A stretch of DNA of 64,000 nt from Streptomyces venezuelae. GTDB taxonomy: Bacteria > Actinomycetota > Actinomycetes > Streptomycetales > Streptomycetaceae. The DNA is taken from NCBI RefSeq assembly GCF_008642335.1, contig NZ_CP029191.1:7688001-7752000 (forward strand). Reading direction: 5' to 3'. The notes below the pieces were generated by a model that did not search any database, was not told the origin of the DNA, and saw only the letters and a program-made list of their open reading frames with translations. Position numbers and translations under genes: made by a program. Positions 43,503 through 53,609 of the stretch are shown here, piece after piece; positions within the stretch are counted from its first letter, which is position 1; each line of letters begins with the position of its first letter.

Positions 43503-44864
43503 TCAGAGTCTGCGCGAGCCGAACACGGCGGCCGCGATGGCTGCGGGGAGCAGGATGAGGAACAGCGCGCTCAGCATGCCGAGCCCCGTGGGGGTGCGGT
43601 CTCTCCGCATGAAGCGGCCGGCCAGGGAGCGCCGGGGTTCGGCAGGGCGCTGGGTACGTCGTGGGGGGCGTGACGTGTTCTTCTTCGGCGGCTGAGCCTG
43701 CTGCCGGGCCACGCCCGGTGGCACCGCCACGGCCCCCGGTGGCAATCCACCCGGCGGCACGGCCGCGGCCCCTGGTGGGACGGCCCCTGGCGGCACGGCG
43801 CCCGGTGGCACCGCGCCAGGCGGCAGCCCCGCCCCGGGCGGCGGCGCGGGGCCCACGGGACCGGGCACCGTCGCCGCGATGCCCGGCGGAGGCGGTGGCA
43901 GAGGGAAGAGCGCGATGAGGGGAGGCCCGGGGAGGGGTGGGGCGGCGGGTGGTCGCTCCGGGGGCAGCCCGACGGGCGGGCGCCGCGGTGGCGCGGGCAC
44001 GGGCCGGGGAGGCCGCGGCACGTGAGCGGCGGGCGGGGGCGGCGCGCGGAGCGTGAACCGCGCCGAGGAACGAGCCGTGAGCCGCGGTGGCGCCACGGCA
44101 CCGCCGCGCACGTCGAGCGTACGGATCAGGTCGCTGCCGTCGGCCTGCCCCCGGCTCTCGTACGTACCGGGCGCGCGCCGCACCGAAGCGACACACGTGG
44201 CCCGCGCGCCGGGGGCGAGGTGGGCGACGACCGGCTGCGGGGAGCCTCCGCAGCCGATCCGTTCCGCGGGCAGCGCCGGATCCGAGACCCGTACGCCGTG
44301 GACGGGCCTGTTGCCGTGGTTGGCCACGACATAGCGGACCTCCGCCCGGTCGGGTCCCGTCACGCGCGCCGTCTCCGTCAGGCCGAGGGCCGCGCCGACC
44401 CCGGCGTACCCCGAGCGTGCGGTCGCCTGCACCATCGCGCGCAGGTAGGGCTGCTGTCCGACCGCCCGTACGTCGCCGACCCAGGCCCCGGGCCGCGCGG
44501 GCGCGGTCGCCGTGCAGTACGCCACGCGCAGTCCCGCCAGCATCGGCACGCGGTCGAGTCCGCCGGGGCAGCGGATCGCGGCGCCGGGCATGGCCGGGTC
44601 GTGCACCCGTACGTCGTGCAGGTCGGCACCGCCGCGGTTGGTCAGGCGGTACGACTTCACGACCGCGGCACCGGTCCGGATACCGGGTTCGAGAGCGCCC
44701 AGGCCGGGGCGGGTGTTGACCGTGACCTCCAGGGCGAGCCCGTTGGCCGTGGGGCCGTCGGCGGCGGAGGGCCCGGCGGCCGACCAGCAGCTCCCGGTCA
44801 GGAGAAGGCCGGTCAGCAGCCATCGCGTCCGCGTCGCTCCCGCACCCTCTCTTCCGATGATCAC
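43503..44864 (-). CDS. Surface protein with DUF11-like domains and proline-rich stalk
   Basis: A 453-residue secreted protein. A signal peptide (TRWLLTGLLLTGSCWSAAG) leads to two DUF11-like beta domains (residues about 35-250), each with the YRLTNRGGADLHDVRV or YVVANHGNRPVHGVRV pattern and paired Cys. A long Pro-rich stalk follows, with VPPGA units repeated. The C-terminus is a membrane helix (LGMLSALFLILLPAAIAAAVFG) and a basic end, without an LPxTG motif. GTG at 44864 is the first start that keeps the signal; its ribosome site is weak. Likely a wall-spanning adhesin-like protein. Confidence 0.75.
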   Translation of the reverse strand: MIIGREGAGATRTRWLLTGLLLTGSCWSAAGPSAADGPTANGLALEVTVNTRPGLGALEPGIRTGAAVVKSYRLTNRGGADLHDVRVHDPAMPGAAIRCPGGLDRVPMLAGLRVAYCTATAPARPGAWVGDVRAVGQQPYLRAMVQATARSGYAGVGAALGLTETARVTGPDRAEVRYVVANHGNRPVHGVRVSDPALPAERIGCGGSPQPVVAHLAPGARATCVASVRRAPGTYESRGQADGSDLIRTLDVRGGAVAPPRLTARSSARFTLRAPPPPAAHVPRPPRPVPAPPRRPPVGLPPERPPAAPPLPGPPLIALFPLPPPPPGIAATVPGPVGPAPPPGAGLPPGAVPPGAVPPGAVPPGAAAVPPGGLPPGAVAVPPGVARQQAQPPKKNTSRPPRRTQRPAEPRRSLAGRFMRRDRTPTGLGMLSALFLILLPAAIAAAVFGSRRL

Positions 44865-44879
44865 ACCGGGATGCTGGTA

Positions 44880-44891
44880 CGGGACGTCCCG
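44880..44891. promoter_or_regulatory. 12-bp perfect palindrome in a divergent gap
   Basis: CGGGACGTCCCG lies 15 bases upstream of the surface-protein start, between it and the divergent lipase-like gene. It could be an operator; GC-rich palindromes of this size also arise by chance at this base composition. Confidence 0.3.
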
Positions 44892-45010
44892 GCCGTCGAC
44901 CCCGGCACGCGCGCACGCTCGGTGATTCACCTGAGCGGCGGCAGCGGCCCTGCCGACCGGCACGCGGGCAGGTCTACTGCTGGGAGTGGCCCTCAGAGAA
45001 GGTGGCGGGG

Positions 45011-46438
45011 ATGACAACCGAGGCAGTCGACGCGATGGCCGAACGGGGAGAACCCGTACAAGAGCAGCACCCCGTACCGCAGGCCCAGTCGGAGCAGACC
45101 GATCCCGAACTGCTCATCGCCGCATCGGTCCTCCTCGCGGACGCCGCACTCGCCGCCCGCAGGACCGGCGCCGATCTCACCGCCGCCGGGGCGAGCTGGC
45201 GGGTCGGGCTGCAGGCGCTGCGGCGCCCGGCGTGGGCCGTCGGCAGCGCGCTGTCCGCGGCCCGCGCGATGACGAACCCCTCGGGGCTCGGGCTCGCCGC
45301 CAACGGCGGTCTGGTCGGCGAGACCGTGCGGTCCCTGGGCGCGGTGGCGCGCCGGCGGCCCGCCTGCGTCGCCATGGCCGTGGACGCCTTCGCGATGCGC
45401 ATCGAGGCCGCCGCCCGTGAACACCCGAGCCTCGCGGCGCCGCTCGCCAAGCGGTTCACCGAAGCCGTCGTCGCGGGCCGCAGGATCGAAGCGCTGCGCG
45501 CCGCCCGCGACCTGGTGGAACTCCTCGGCGTCACCCGCACCCTGACCACCATCAGTCCCGTGGTCATGGAACTGCTCGCGCTGGCCGGACTGCTCGACGA
45601 GAACCCGACCAACGACAGCTTCGCCTGGGTCACCCTCTCCGGCGGAGTCCCCACCACCGACCCGCTGCTCGGCCTGCCCTCCGTACTGATCAGGCACCTC
45701 AACCCGGGCCCGGGGCGCGCCGAACGCTGTGACGCCGACGCGATGCTGGCCCGCGTCCTGGCCCGGTCCGGCAACGACATCGTCCGCTACATCGACGACA
45801 TCTCCGCCCTCGGCAACCACGGACTCGCCCTGCTGCGGCGGATCGCCTGCACGGACGGCGCCACGCGGTACGTACTGCTGCTGCCCGGCACCAGCTTCGG
45901 ACGGCTGAGCAACAGCACCCCGCAGGATCTCGTCGGGGCCTTCGACGCGCTGCTGCGCACCGACACCACGTACAGCCGCTCCGCGCGGCAGATCCTCGTG
46001 CGCGCGGGCGTGCCCGAGGGCGCCGAGCTGATGATCGTCGGGCACAGCCTGGGCGGCATCACCGCCATGAACCTGGCCTGCGACCTCGACTTCGTGTCCA
46101 CGTACCGGCTCACCCACGTGGTCACCGTCGGCTCGCCCATCGACACCAAGCGACCCGTCGACCCCACCACGCAGGTCGTCAGCCTCGTCAACGAACACGA
46201 CGTGATCCCCGGCCTCGACGGGCGCGGCCCCGCCTCCGCCAACGACACCCCGGCCAGCTGGGTCGAGTGCAGCTGGCTGGACGAGACGTACGACTATCCG
46301 CTCTCGCACGCCCCGCAGGCGTACGCCGACACCCTGCGCAGGGGCGAGGTGCCGCACCGCGACCGCGTCAACGAACTCATCACCCGCTACGACGGCGAGA
46401 TCGTCGGCAGCCAGCCCTACCTGGTGCGCGACAAGTGA
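45011..46438 (+). CDS. Lipase-like alpha/beta hydrolase
   Basis: A 475-residue protein without a signal peptide. The N-terminal 240 residues are helical and Ala-rich. The C-terminal part is an alpha/beta hydrolase with YVLLLPGTSFG, the nucleophile in IVGHSLGGITAMNLA, the strand VVTVGSPIDTKRP and NEHDVIPGL (acid), and a His in YPLSHAPQAY. The GHSLGG motif is typical of lipases. ATG at 45011 lies eight bases after GAAGG; a GTG three codons earlier is possible. It is followed at 36 bp by a P450-like gene, suggesting a two-step pathway. Confidence 0.78.
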   Translation: MTTEAVDAMAERGEPVQEQHPVPQAQSEQTDPELLIAASVLLADAALAARRTGADLTAAGASWRVGLQALRRPAWAVGSALSAARAMTNPSGLGLAANGGLVGETVRSLGAVARRRPACVAMAVDAFAMRIEAAAREHPSLAAPLAKRFTEAVVAGRRIEALRAARDLVELLGVTRTLTTISPVVMELLALAGLLDENPTNDSFAWVTLSGGVPTTDPLLGLPSVLIRHLNPGPGRAERCDADAMLARVLARSGNDIVRYIDDISALGNHGLALLRRIACTDGATRYVLLLPGTSFGRLSNSTPQDLVGAFDALLRTDTTYSRSARQILVRAGVPEGAELMIVGHSLGGITAMNLACDLDFVSTYRLTHVVTVGSPIDTKRPVDPTTQVVSLVNEHDVIPGLDGRGPASANDTPASWVECSWLDETYDYPLSHAPQAYADTLRRGEVPHRDRVNELITRYDGEIVGSQPYLVRDK

Positions 46439-46474
46439 CGCCGCGGGCCAGCAGACCCCCGAGGGAGACCGGCG

Positions 46475-47941
46475 ATGAACGCCAGTGACACCACGACCGA
46501 TTCCCGCCGCCCGCCGAAGGCCTGGCCCCTGGAGAGCGCGCTGATCAGCGCCGCGCTGGCAGCCCAGCGCGTGTCCTGGATCGACGCACCGGCCCGCGCC
46601 CTCGGACTCAGGCCCTTCACCCGGCAGCACCTGACCCGGCAGGTCCTGACGCAGTTGCGGCGCACCGCGGGCGGACGGCCGACCCGGCTGCGCACCGCGT
46701 TCGGCACCTTCCTGATGCCGCTGAACGCCGACGACGCCAGGGGCCTGATCGACCGGGCCGAAGAAGCCGGCGCCCGGGGCACGGTCACCGCCCTCACCGC
46801 GGAGGGGCGCCGCCTGCGGGTGACGCCGCACGCGGCGCTGCCCGTCACCCTCACCGCGGTGCGCGTCCAGGTGCGGGAGGCCGTCGCCCAGGAGGCCGCC
46901 GAGATCTTCGCGGCGCGCCGCACGGACGGCGGCGTGGCACGCGACGACTGGTGTGCGCTCACCGCGCGCCTCGCGCGGCGGATCGTCCTCGGGGACTCCG
47001 CCGCCGACGACAGCCTCATCAGCGCCATCCTTGACGCCGTGGCCCAGGCGGCGGACGGCACCGAGTACGCCGCCCGTGCGGCCGCGCTGCGCCGGCGTCT
47101 CGACGCGTACGTCCATGCCGTGCAGTCGGGCGGACTCACGGGGGCGGTCCGCGACGACGGCGGCGAGGACGCCACGGACGACAGCCGGGACGCCGTCGTC
47201 GAGCACGTCCTCGAAACCCTCACCCGGGCCCTCGCCGACACCGTGCCGCAGGCCCTCGCGCTGCTGACCGTGCAGCCGCCGACGCCCGCCACCGACCGCA
47301 CCGAGCGGGCCGTCGGCGAGGCCCTGCGCCGCTATCCGCCGCTGGCCGCCAGCCTGCACGAGATCCGCGCCCCCTTCACCTGGCACGGCATGGCGATCGA
47401 CGCGGGCACCGAGATCCTGTGCGCCACCGCATGGCTGCGCGACCTGGACGAGGCGCAGGGACACGGCAGCCACGACCCGTCTACCTCCCTGTGCGCGGCG
47501 CCGGGACCGTGCGCCGCCGCCGAACTCGCCGTCCTCACCGCCACCGAACTCGTCCGCGCCCTCACCCGGCACGCCGAACCCGTCGTCCTCGCGCCGCACC
47601 TGACCCCCGACGCGCTCCCGGCCGACCTGCCCGCCGCCTCCCTGCGCCTCGCCCTCGCGGACGACGCGGAAGCGGCAGCCGACCTGGCGGCACGCCCCGT
47701 GGTCGACGGGTACGTGGCGCCCGCGGCCGGGCAGAGCCCCGCCCACTACGCCGCGGTCACCGAGGCGGGCGCCTGCAGCCTGGAGGAGCACGCCAGGAAA
47801 CTCACCGACTGCGCGCGCCAGTCCGGCTGGAACCACGACGCGTTCGGTGAACAGTGCCGGATGACGCTCCTCGCCCACGCCGAGCGCTGCACCCAGGCGG
47901 CCGCCGACGCCCGTAGGGCCGCCGAGTGGCTGGCGAGCTGA
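46475..47941 (+). CDS. Degenerate cytochrome P450-like protein
   Basis: A 488-residue protein that I read as a divergent P450. The K-helix EALRRYPPL (residues 282-290) is excellent, followed by TEILCATAWLRDLDEAQGH, which stands in for the ANRDP segment. The heme loop, however, is SLCAAPGPCAAAELAVL: Cys346 and the A-x-x-E/x-L-A helix are kept but the Phe-Gly-x-Gly-x-Arg part is gone. The I-helix Thr motif is not clear. About 120 residues follow the Cys, longer than usual. It may bind heme or may have lost catalysis. Confidence 0.65.
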   Translation: MNASDTTTDSRRPPKAWPLESALISAALAAQRVSWIDAPARALGLRPFTRQHLTRQVLTQLRRTAGGRPTRLRTAFGTFLMPLNADDARGLIDRAEEAGARGTVTALTAEGRRLRVTPHAALPVTLTAVRVQVREAVAQEAAEIFAARRTDGGVARDDWCALTARLARRIVLGDSAADDSLISAILDAVAQAADGTEYAARAAALRRRLDAYVHAVQSGGLTGAVRDDGGEDATDDSRDAVVEHVLETLTRALADTVPQALALLTVQPPTPATDRTERAVGEALRRYPPLAASLHEIRAPFTWHGMAIDAGTEILCATAWLRDLDEAQGHGSHDPSTSLCAAPGPCAAAELAVLTATELVRALTRHAEPVVLAPHLTPDALPADLPAASLRLALADDAEAAADLAARPVVDGYVAPAAGQSPAHYAAVTEAGACSLEEHARKLTDCARQSGWNHDAFGEQCRMTLLAHAERCTQAAADARRAAEWLAS

Positions 47942-47976
47942 CCTTTGATCTCTGACGGCTGACGGCGGTCTGACCT

Positions 47977-48741
47977 CTACCGGAACGGCGTCGTCCTGCG
48001 CCGCCGGTCCCGGTCCACCATGCCCTGGACCGTGAACCACACCTCGTCGCACAGCTGTCGCGCGGCCGCCGCACGGGCGGCGAAGGACGCGGCGCCCGCC
48101 GGGGCGGGGACGGGTTCGCCGATGCTGATCCGCCACTTGAAGGGCAGCGGCAGCGGTGTGGTGACGGGGAAGTACGGCAGGCCGAAACGGCGGGCCAGCG
48201 ACCGGATCTCACCGAGTTTCGGCAGTGTCTCCTCGGCGCCCACGATCGACACGGGCACCACCGGTACGCCGGTCCGCACCGCGGTCACCGCGAAAGCGGG
48301 GCTGAAGGGTCGCAGCCGGTAGCGCTGCGAGAAGGACTTGCCGACCCCGTCGAGCCCCTCCGGGAACAGCGCGACGAGGTGACCCGCCGCCAACCGGTCC
48401 CGGCCCAGCGTCGGATCGTCGGTGAAGACGCCGTGCCTGCGGGCGTACGCGGCCACGGCCGGCAGCCGGAACACCACGGGGGAGGCGTACACGTGCACCG
48501 GCCTGCGCAGCTCCCGGTACAGGAGCTTGTGCAGGACGAACGCGTCCAGACCCCAGGCGCCCGAGTGGTTGGCGACGATGAGCGCGGGTCCCGAGCGCGG
48601 GATGTGCTCCAGGCCCGACATCTCGACGCGGAGGTAGTCGTCGGCGAGCCACCCCAGCACGCCGTCCAGCAGGTCGATGCCGACGTCGTCCAGCAGGCCG
48701 GTCGGGGCGTCGGTCCGCGATCCCGCATGCGCTTCGGTCAC
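47977..48741 (-). CDS. PlsC-type 1-acyl-glycerol-phosphate acyltransferase family protein
   Basis: A 254-residue acyltransferase. The catalytic HX4D block is VANHSGAWGLDAFVL (His, then Asp five residues on), the second block is FPEGLDGVGKSF, with VPVVPVSIVGAEE as the later strand. Such enzymes move an acyl chain from ACP or CoA to a glycerol-phosphate-like acceptor. It is divergent from a stand-alone ACP and a ketosynthase gene, with a palindrome five bases upstream of its GTG start. That suggests a dedicated lipid pathway in which the ACP is the acyl donor. Confidence 0.85.
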   Translation of the reverse strand: MTEAHAGSRTDAPTGLLDDVGIDLLDGVLGWLADDYLRVEMSGLEHIPRSGPALIVANHSGAWGLDAFVLHKLLYRELRRPVHVYASPVVFRLPAVAAYARRHGVFTDDPTLGRDRLAAGHLVALFPEGLDGVGKSFSQRYRLRPFSPAFAVTAVRTGVPVVPVSIVGAEETLPKLGEIRSLARRFGLPYFPVTTPLPLPFKWRISIGEPVPAPAGAASFAARAAAARQLCDEVWFTVQGMVDRDRRRRTTPFR

Positions 48742-48746
48742 AAGAT

Positions 48747-48768
48747 CCCACTTTCAGCTGAAAATGGG
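48747..48768. promoter_or_regulatory. 22-bp near-perfect palindrome between acyltransferase and ACP genes
   Basis: CCCACTTTCAG (48747-48757) and CTGAAAATGGG (48758-48768) are complements at ten of eleven positions. The centre TTTCAGCTGAAA is exact and unusually AT-rich for this genome. It abuts the acyltransferase start and is about 85 bases upstream of the ACP ATG, a fitting place for one regulator to control both sides. Confidence 0.7.
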
Positions 48769-48812
48769 TCACCGCAAGACTAAAGGTGCCATTGAGGTGG
48801 TCTCTCTTCCTA

Positions 48813-48844
48813 GCGCCCGATTTCCGGGCGCCGTTCCGGAAAGG
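48813..48844 (+). promoter_or_regulatory. Two competing hairpins in the ACP leader
   Basis: GCGCCCG (48813-48819) can pair with CGGGCGC (48825-48831). Alternatively TTTCCGG (48821-48827) can pair with CCGGAAA (48836-48842). The two share bases, so only one can form. The second hides part of the GGAAAGG Shine-Dalgarno, which ends seven bases before the ATG. Confidence 0.45.
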
Positions 48845-48850
48845 CCCGCC

Positions 48851-49140
48851 ATGAGTACCTCTGCGTCACCCGCGACCGCGGATCTGATCACCGGCCTGCT
48901 CATCGACAGGTTCGACGTCGACCCGGCCGCCGTGCGCCCCGACGCGCGGATGACCGAGCTGCTCGTCGACTCGCTGATGGTCGTCGAGATGGCCATCGCG
49001 CTCAAGGACGAACTGCGTGTCGAAGCCACCGAGGACGAGCTGCGGGAGCTCACCTTCGCCGAGTTCGCCGCTCGCGTCGACGAACGCCGCATCGATGAAC
49101 GTCGCGTCGACGAACGCCGCCTCGACGAGCGCTGCGCCGG

Positions 49141-49144
<4 letters not shown>
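48851..49144 (+). CDS. Stand-alone acyl carrier protein
   Basis: A 97-residue carrier protein. The phosphopantetheine attachment site is the Ser in ELLVDSLMVVEM, in the usual four-helix setting (ITGLLIDRFDVDPAAV, then ALKDELRVEATEDEL and LTFAEFAARV). The tail is unusual: DERRI, DERRV, DERRL, DER in a row, from a 15-base DNA repeat. It is coupled to the ketosynthase gene by an ATGA overlap. It is not the housekeeping AcpP; it probably serves the adjacent ketosynthase and acyltransferase. Confidence 0.88.
49079..49135 (+). repeat. 15-bp tandem repeat at the end of the ACP gene
   Basis: Nearly four units of the type GACGAACGCCGC plus ATC, GTC or CTC encode DERRI, DERRV, DERRL and DER. Reading frame is kept. 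The added charged helix lengthens the ACP beyond its usual end. Confidence 0.85.
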
Positions 49145-50358
<1,214 letters not shown>

Positions 50359-50401
50359 GCGCCTGTCCGTGAACTCTGCGCCTGCCCGTGAACGTGAACG
50401 C

Positions 50402-50740
50402 CTACGGCGCGCCGCCGAGACCGATCTCGTTCCCGTCGGGATCGCGGTACGTCGCCTTGCGGACGCCGTTCGCGTACGTCTCCCGGCGGGTCGGAGCGAG
50501 GCCGCGGCCCGCGATCTGCGCGACGCGCTCGTCGAAGTCGCCGACGAAGACGGTCAGCCGGGCGTGGCCCGCGTGGTCGGGGAGGTGCTCGATGTACAGG
50601 TAGCGGTGTTCCGCGAGCTCCCAGACGGCTTCGACGTCGTTCGGCACGAACGCGGGAGGGCCGCCCAGCACGCGTTCGTACCATGTCAGGGCCGACGCGA
50701 AGTCGCTGACCGGAATGCCGGAGAACAGATCGAGGGACAT
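50402..50740 (-). CDS. VOC family protein (glyoxalase-like)
   Basis: A 112-residue single-domain vicinal-oxygen-chelate protein: IPVSDFASALTWYERVLGGP begins it, RYLYIEHLPDHAGHARLTVFVGD forms the middle strands, and TYRDPDGNEIGLGG ends it with the conserved Glu. These often act in drug or toxin resistance or aromatic metabolism; the substrate is unknown. ATG at 50740 with a weak ribosome site. It converges on the ketosynthase gene. Confidence 0.82.
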   Translation of the reverse strand: MSLDLFSGIPVSDFASALTWYERVLGGPPAFVPNDVEAVWELAEHRYLYIEHLPDHAGHARLTVFVGDFDERVAQIAGRGLAPTRRETYANGVRKATYRDPDGNEIGLGGAP

Positions 50741-50905
50741 GCGGCCATCGTAGGAAGAGCCGGTCCCGGCCGCGTCGCGGCGCGCGGGGTCGGGGGATCG
50801 ACGGGTGTCGGGGAAAAATCCCGGGAAACCCGGTGGATCCCATCGATCTGACACTGCATCAGAAAATCTCTTCCCTCGTCCGGATCGCTGCGGCATCCTG
50901 CGCCC

Positions 50906-52018
50906 ATGCAGACGGAGTTGAGCAGGAGACTGGGAGTCGAGTACGCCATCTTCGGTTTCACGCCGTTCCCCGCGGTGGCCGCCGCCATCAGCAGGGCGGG
51001 CGGGTTCGGGGTGCTCGGCGCGGTCCGCTACACGGCACCCGATGAGCTGGCCAGGGACCTCGACTGGGTGGAAGAGCACGTCGACGGGAGGCCCTATGGA
51101 CTCGACGTCGTCATGCCGGCCAAGAAGGTCGAGGGCGTCACGGAGGCCGACGTAGAGGCGATGATCCCGGAGGGGCACCGCCAGTTCGTGCGGGACACCC
51201 TCGCCAAGCACGGCGTGCCCGAGCTCGCCGAGGGCGAGGCGTCGGGCTGGCGCATCACCGGCTGGATGGAGCAGGTCGCACGCAACCAGCTCGACGTCGC
51301 CTTCGACTACCCGATCAAACTCCTCGCCAACGCGCTCGGTTCACCCCCGGCCGACGTCATCCGCCGCGCGCACGACCACGACGTCCTCGTCGCGGCGCTC
51401 GCGGGAAGCGCCCGGCACGCCCGCAAGCACGCGGACGCGGGCATCGACATCGTGGTCGCCCAGGGGTACGAAGCGGGCGGCCACACCGGTGAGATCGCCT
51501 CCATGGTGCTCACCCCCGAGGCCGTCGACGCCGTCGCGCCGCTGCCCGTGCTCGCCGCCGGGGGCATCGGCAGCGGACAGCAGATCGCGGCCGCGCTCGC
51601 GCTCGGCGCGCAGGGCGTGTGGCTCGGGTCGCTGTGGCTCACCACCACGGAGGCCGACCTGCACTCGCGCGCGCTGACCCGGAAGCTCCTCGCGGCCGGT
51701 TCCGGCGACACGGTCCGCTCGCGCGCCCTCACCGGCAAGCCCGCACGCCAGTTGCGCACGGAGTGGACCGACGCCTGGGACGACCCGCAGGGCCCGGGGA
51801 CGCTGCCGATGCCGCTGCAGGGGCTGCTGGTCGCCGAGGCCGTCTCGCGCATCCAGAAGTACGAGGTGCGGGAGCTGCTCGGCACCCCGGTCGGGCAGAT
51901 CGTCGGCCGGATGAACAGCGAACGCAGCGTCCAGGCCGTCTTCGACGATCTGACGCGCGGCTTCGAGCGGGCCGTCGACCGTGTCATCCGTATCGCGGGA
52001 AGGGAAGGCCAGTCGTGA
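50906..52018 (+). CDS. Nitronate monooxygenase family flavoprotein
   Basis: A 370-residue FMN barrel enzyme. FGFTPFPAVAAAISRAGGFGVLGA opens it, the conserved His is in AQGYEAGGHTGEI, and the FMN phosphate is held by AAGGIGSGQQIAAALALGA. These are the landmarks of nitronate monooxygenases/2-nitropropane dioxygenases. Many family members in actinobacteria act in other pathways, so the substrate is open. Its stop overlaps the GTG of an acyl-CoA ligase gene, so the two are coupled. Confidence 0.88.
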   Translation: MQTELSRRLGVEYAIFGFTPFPAVAAAISRAGGFGVLGAVRYTAPDELARDLDWVEEHVDGRPYGLDVVMPAKKVEGVTEADVEAMIPEGHRQFVRDTLAKHGVPELAEGEASGWRITGWMEQVARNQLDVAFDYPIKLLANALGSPPADVIRRAHDHDVLVAALAGSARHARKHADAGIDIVVAQGYEAGGHTGEIASMVLTPEAVDAVAPLPVLAAGGIGSGQQIAAALALGAQGVWLGSLWLTTTEADLHSRALTRKLLAAGSGDTVRSRALTGKPARQLRTEWTDAWDDPQGPGTLPMPLQGLLVAEAVSRIQKYEVRELLGTPVGQIVGRMNSERSVQAVFDDLTRGFERAVDRVIRIAGREGQS

Positions 52019-53601
52019 GCACACCTTCGACAGGGAGCACACCTTCGACGGGGAGCACGCCCCCGAACGGCTTCTGGGCCCAGGCGTCGGCCGCTCCCGG
52101 CCGCACCGTCCTCGTGGCGCCCGACGGCGAGGAGTGGACGGCGGGTCGGCTGCACGGCGCCGCCAACCGGCTGGTGCACGGCCTGCGGGCCGCGGGCCTC
52201 GAGCGCGGGGACGCCTTCGCCGTCGTGCTGCCCAACGGCGTGGAGTTTCTCACCGCGTACCTGGCCGCGTCCCAGGCGGGCTTCTACCTCGTCCCCGTCA
52301 ACCATCACCTGGTCGGCCCCGAGATCGCCTGGATCGTCGCCGACTCCGGCGCCAAGGTGCTCATCGCCCACGAGAGGTTCGCGGACGCCGCGGTGGCGGC
52401 GGCCGACGAGGCGGGTCTCCCCGCGACCCACCGCCACGCCGTCGGCGACGTGCCCGGCTTCCGCCCCTACGGCCAACTCCTGGACGGACAACCCGAGTCC
52501 GCGCCGAAGGACCGCACGCTCGGCTGGGTCATGAACTACACCTCGGGCACGACCGGCCGCCCGCGCGGCATCCGCCGCCCCCTGTCCGGCAAGCTCCCCG
52601 AGGAGTCCTACCTCGGCGGTTTCCTCGGCATCTTCGGCATCAAGCCCTTCGACGGCAACGTCCACCTGGTCTGCTCGCCGCTCTACCACACGGCCGTCCT
52701 CCAGTTCGCGGGCGCCGCCCTGCACATCGGCCATCCGCTGGTCCTCATGGACAAGTGGACACCCGAGGAGATGCTCCGCCTCATCGGCGTGCACAAGTGC
52801 ACGCACACGCACATGGTGCCGACCCAGTTCCACCGCCTGCTCGCGCTGCCGGAGGCGACACGCGCCGCGTACGACGTGTCGTCGATGCGGCACGCCATCC
52901 ACGGCGCCGCGCCCTGCCCCGACCACGTGAAACGGGCGATGATCGACTGGTGGGGCGAGTGCGTCGAGGAGTACTACGCGGCGAGCGAGGGCGGCGGGGC
53001 CTTCGCCACCGCGCAGGACTGGCTGAAGAAGCCGGGGACGGTCGGAAAGGCATGGCCCATCAGCGAGTTGGCGGTCTTCGACGACGACGGCAACCGCCTC
53101 GGCCCCGGCGAGCTCGGCACCGTCTACATGAAGATGTCCACCGGCGGATTCTCGTACCACAAGGACGAGTCGAAGACGAAGAAGAACCGCATCGGCGACT
53201 TCTTCACCGTCGGCGACCTCGGCCTCCTCGACGAGGACGGCTATCTCTTCCTGCGCGACCGGAAGATCGACATGATCATCTCGGGTGGGGTCAACATCTA
53301 CCCCGCCGAGATCGAGTCGGCGCTCCTCACCCACCCCGCCGTCGCGGACGCCGCCGCCTTCGGCATCCCGCACGACGACTGGGGCGAGGAGGTCAAGGCC
53401 GTCGTGGAGGTCACCGAGGACCGGACCGGCGACGACGCCCTGGCCGCCGAGATCCTCGCCCACTGCGAGCACCACCTCGCCGGCTACAAGCGCCCCAGGA
53501 GCGTCGACTTCATCGAGACGATGCCCCGCGACCCCAACGGCAAGCTGTACAAGCGACGGCTGCGCGAGCCGTACTGGGAGGGGCGGGAGCGCGCCGTGTA
53601 G
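52015..53601 (+). CDS. Acyl-CoA synthetase (AMP-forming)
   Basis: A 528-residue ANL-superfamily ligase. The P-loop is YTSGTTGRPRG, the adenine motif YYAASEGGG, the hinge acid is in FTVGDLGLLDEDGYLFL and DRKIDMIISGGVNIYP, and the catalytic Lys is in DPNGKLYKRRL. It turns a carboxylic acid into its CoA thioester. The first 17 residues are a Ser-Thr-Pro-Gly repeat from an 18-base DNA repeat. GTG start inside the nitronate monooxygenase stop. It converges on the penicillin acylase gene with an 8-bp gap. Confidence 0.9.
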   Translation: MSTPSTGSTPSTGSTPPNGFWAQASAAPGRTVLVAPDGEEWTAGRLHGAANRLVHGLRAAGLERGDAFAVVLPNGVEFLTAYLAASQAGFYLVPVNHHLVGPEIAWIVADSGAKVLIAHERFADAAVAAADEAGLPATHRHAVGDVPGFRPYGQLLDGQPESAPKDRTLGWVMNYTSGTTGRPRGIRRPLSGKLPEESYLGGFLGIFGIKPFDGNVHLVCSPLYHTAVLQFAGAALHIGHPLVLMDKWTPEEMLRLIGVHKCTHTHMVPTQFHRLLALPEATRAAYDVSSMRHAIHGAAPCPDHVKRAMIDWWGECVEEYYAASEGGGAFATAQDWLKKPGTVGKAWPISELAVFDDDGNRLGPGELGTVYMKMSTGGFSYHKDESKTKKNRIGDFFTVGDLGLLDEDGYLFLRDRKIDMIISGGVNIYPAEIESALLTHPAVADAAAFGIPHDDWGEEVKAVVEVTEDRTGDDALAAEILAHCEHHLAGYKRPRSVDFIETMPRDPNGKLYKRRLREPYWEGRERAV

Positions 53602-53609
53602 CCGAAAGC

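Noticed and set aside
43503-43650. LPxTG-type sortase anchor at the end of the surface protein
   Set aside because: The C-terminal helix and basic tail are present but no LPxTG or LAxTG motif precedes them.
44993-48136. A 1047-codon minus-strand frame opposite the lipase-like and P450-like genes
   Set aside because: Antisense shadow; low-complexity Gly/Arg/Val content and no recognisable domain.
50359-50393. Direct repeat GCGCCTG(T/C)CCGTGAAC after the ketosynthase gene
   Set aside because: A single short duplication between convergent genes; no sign of a mobile element or regulator site.
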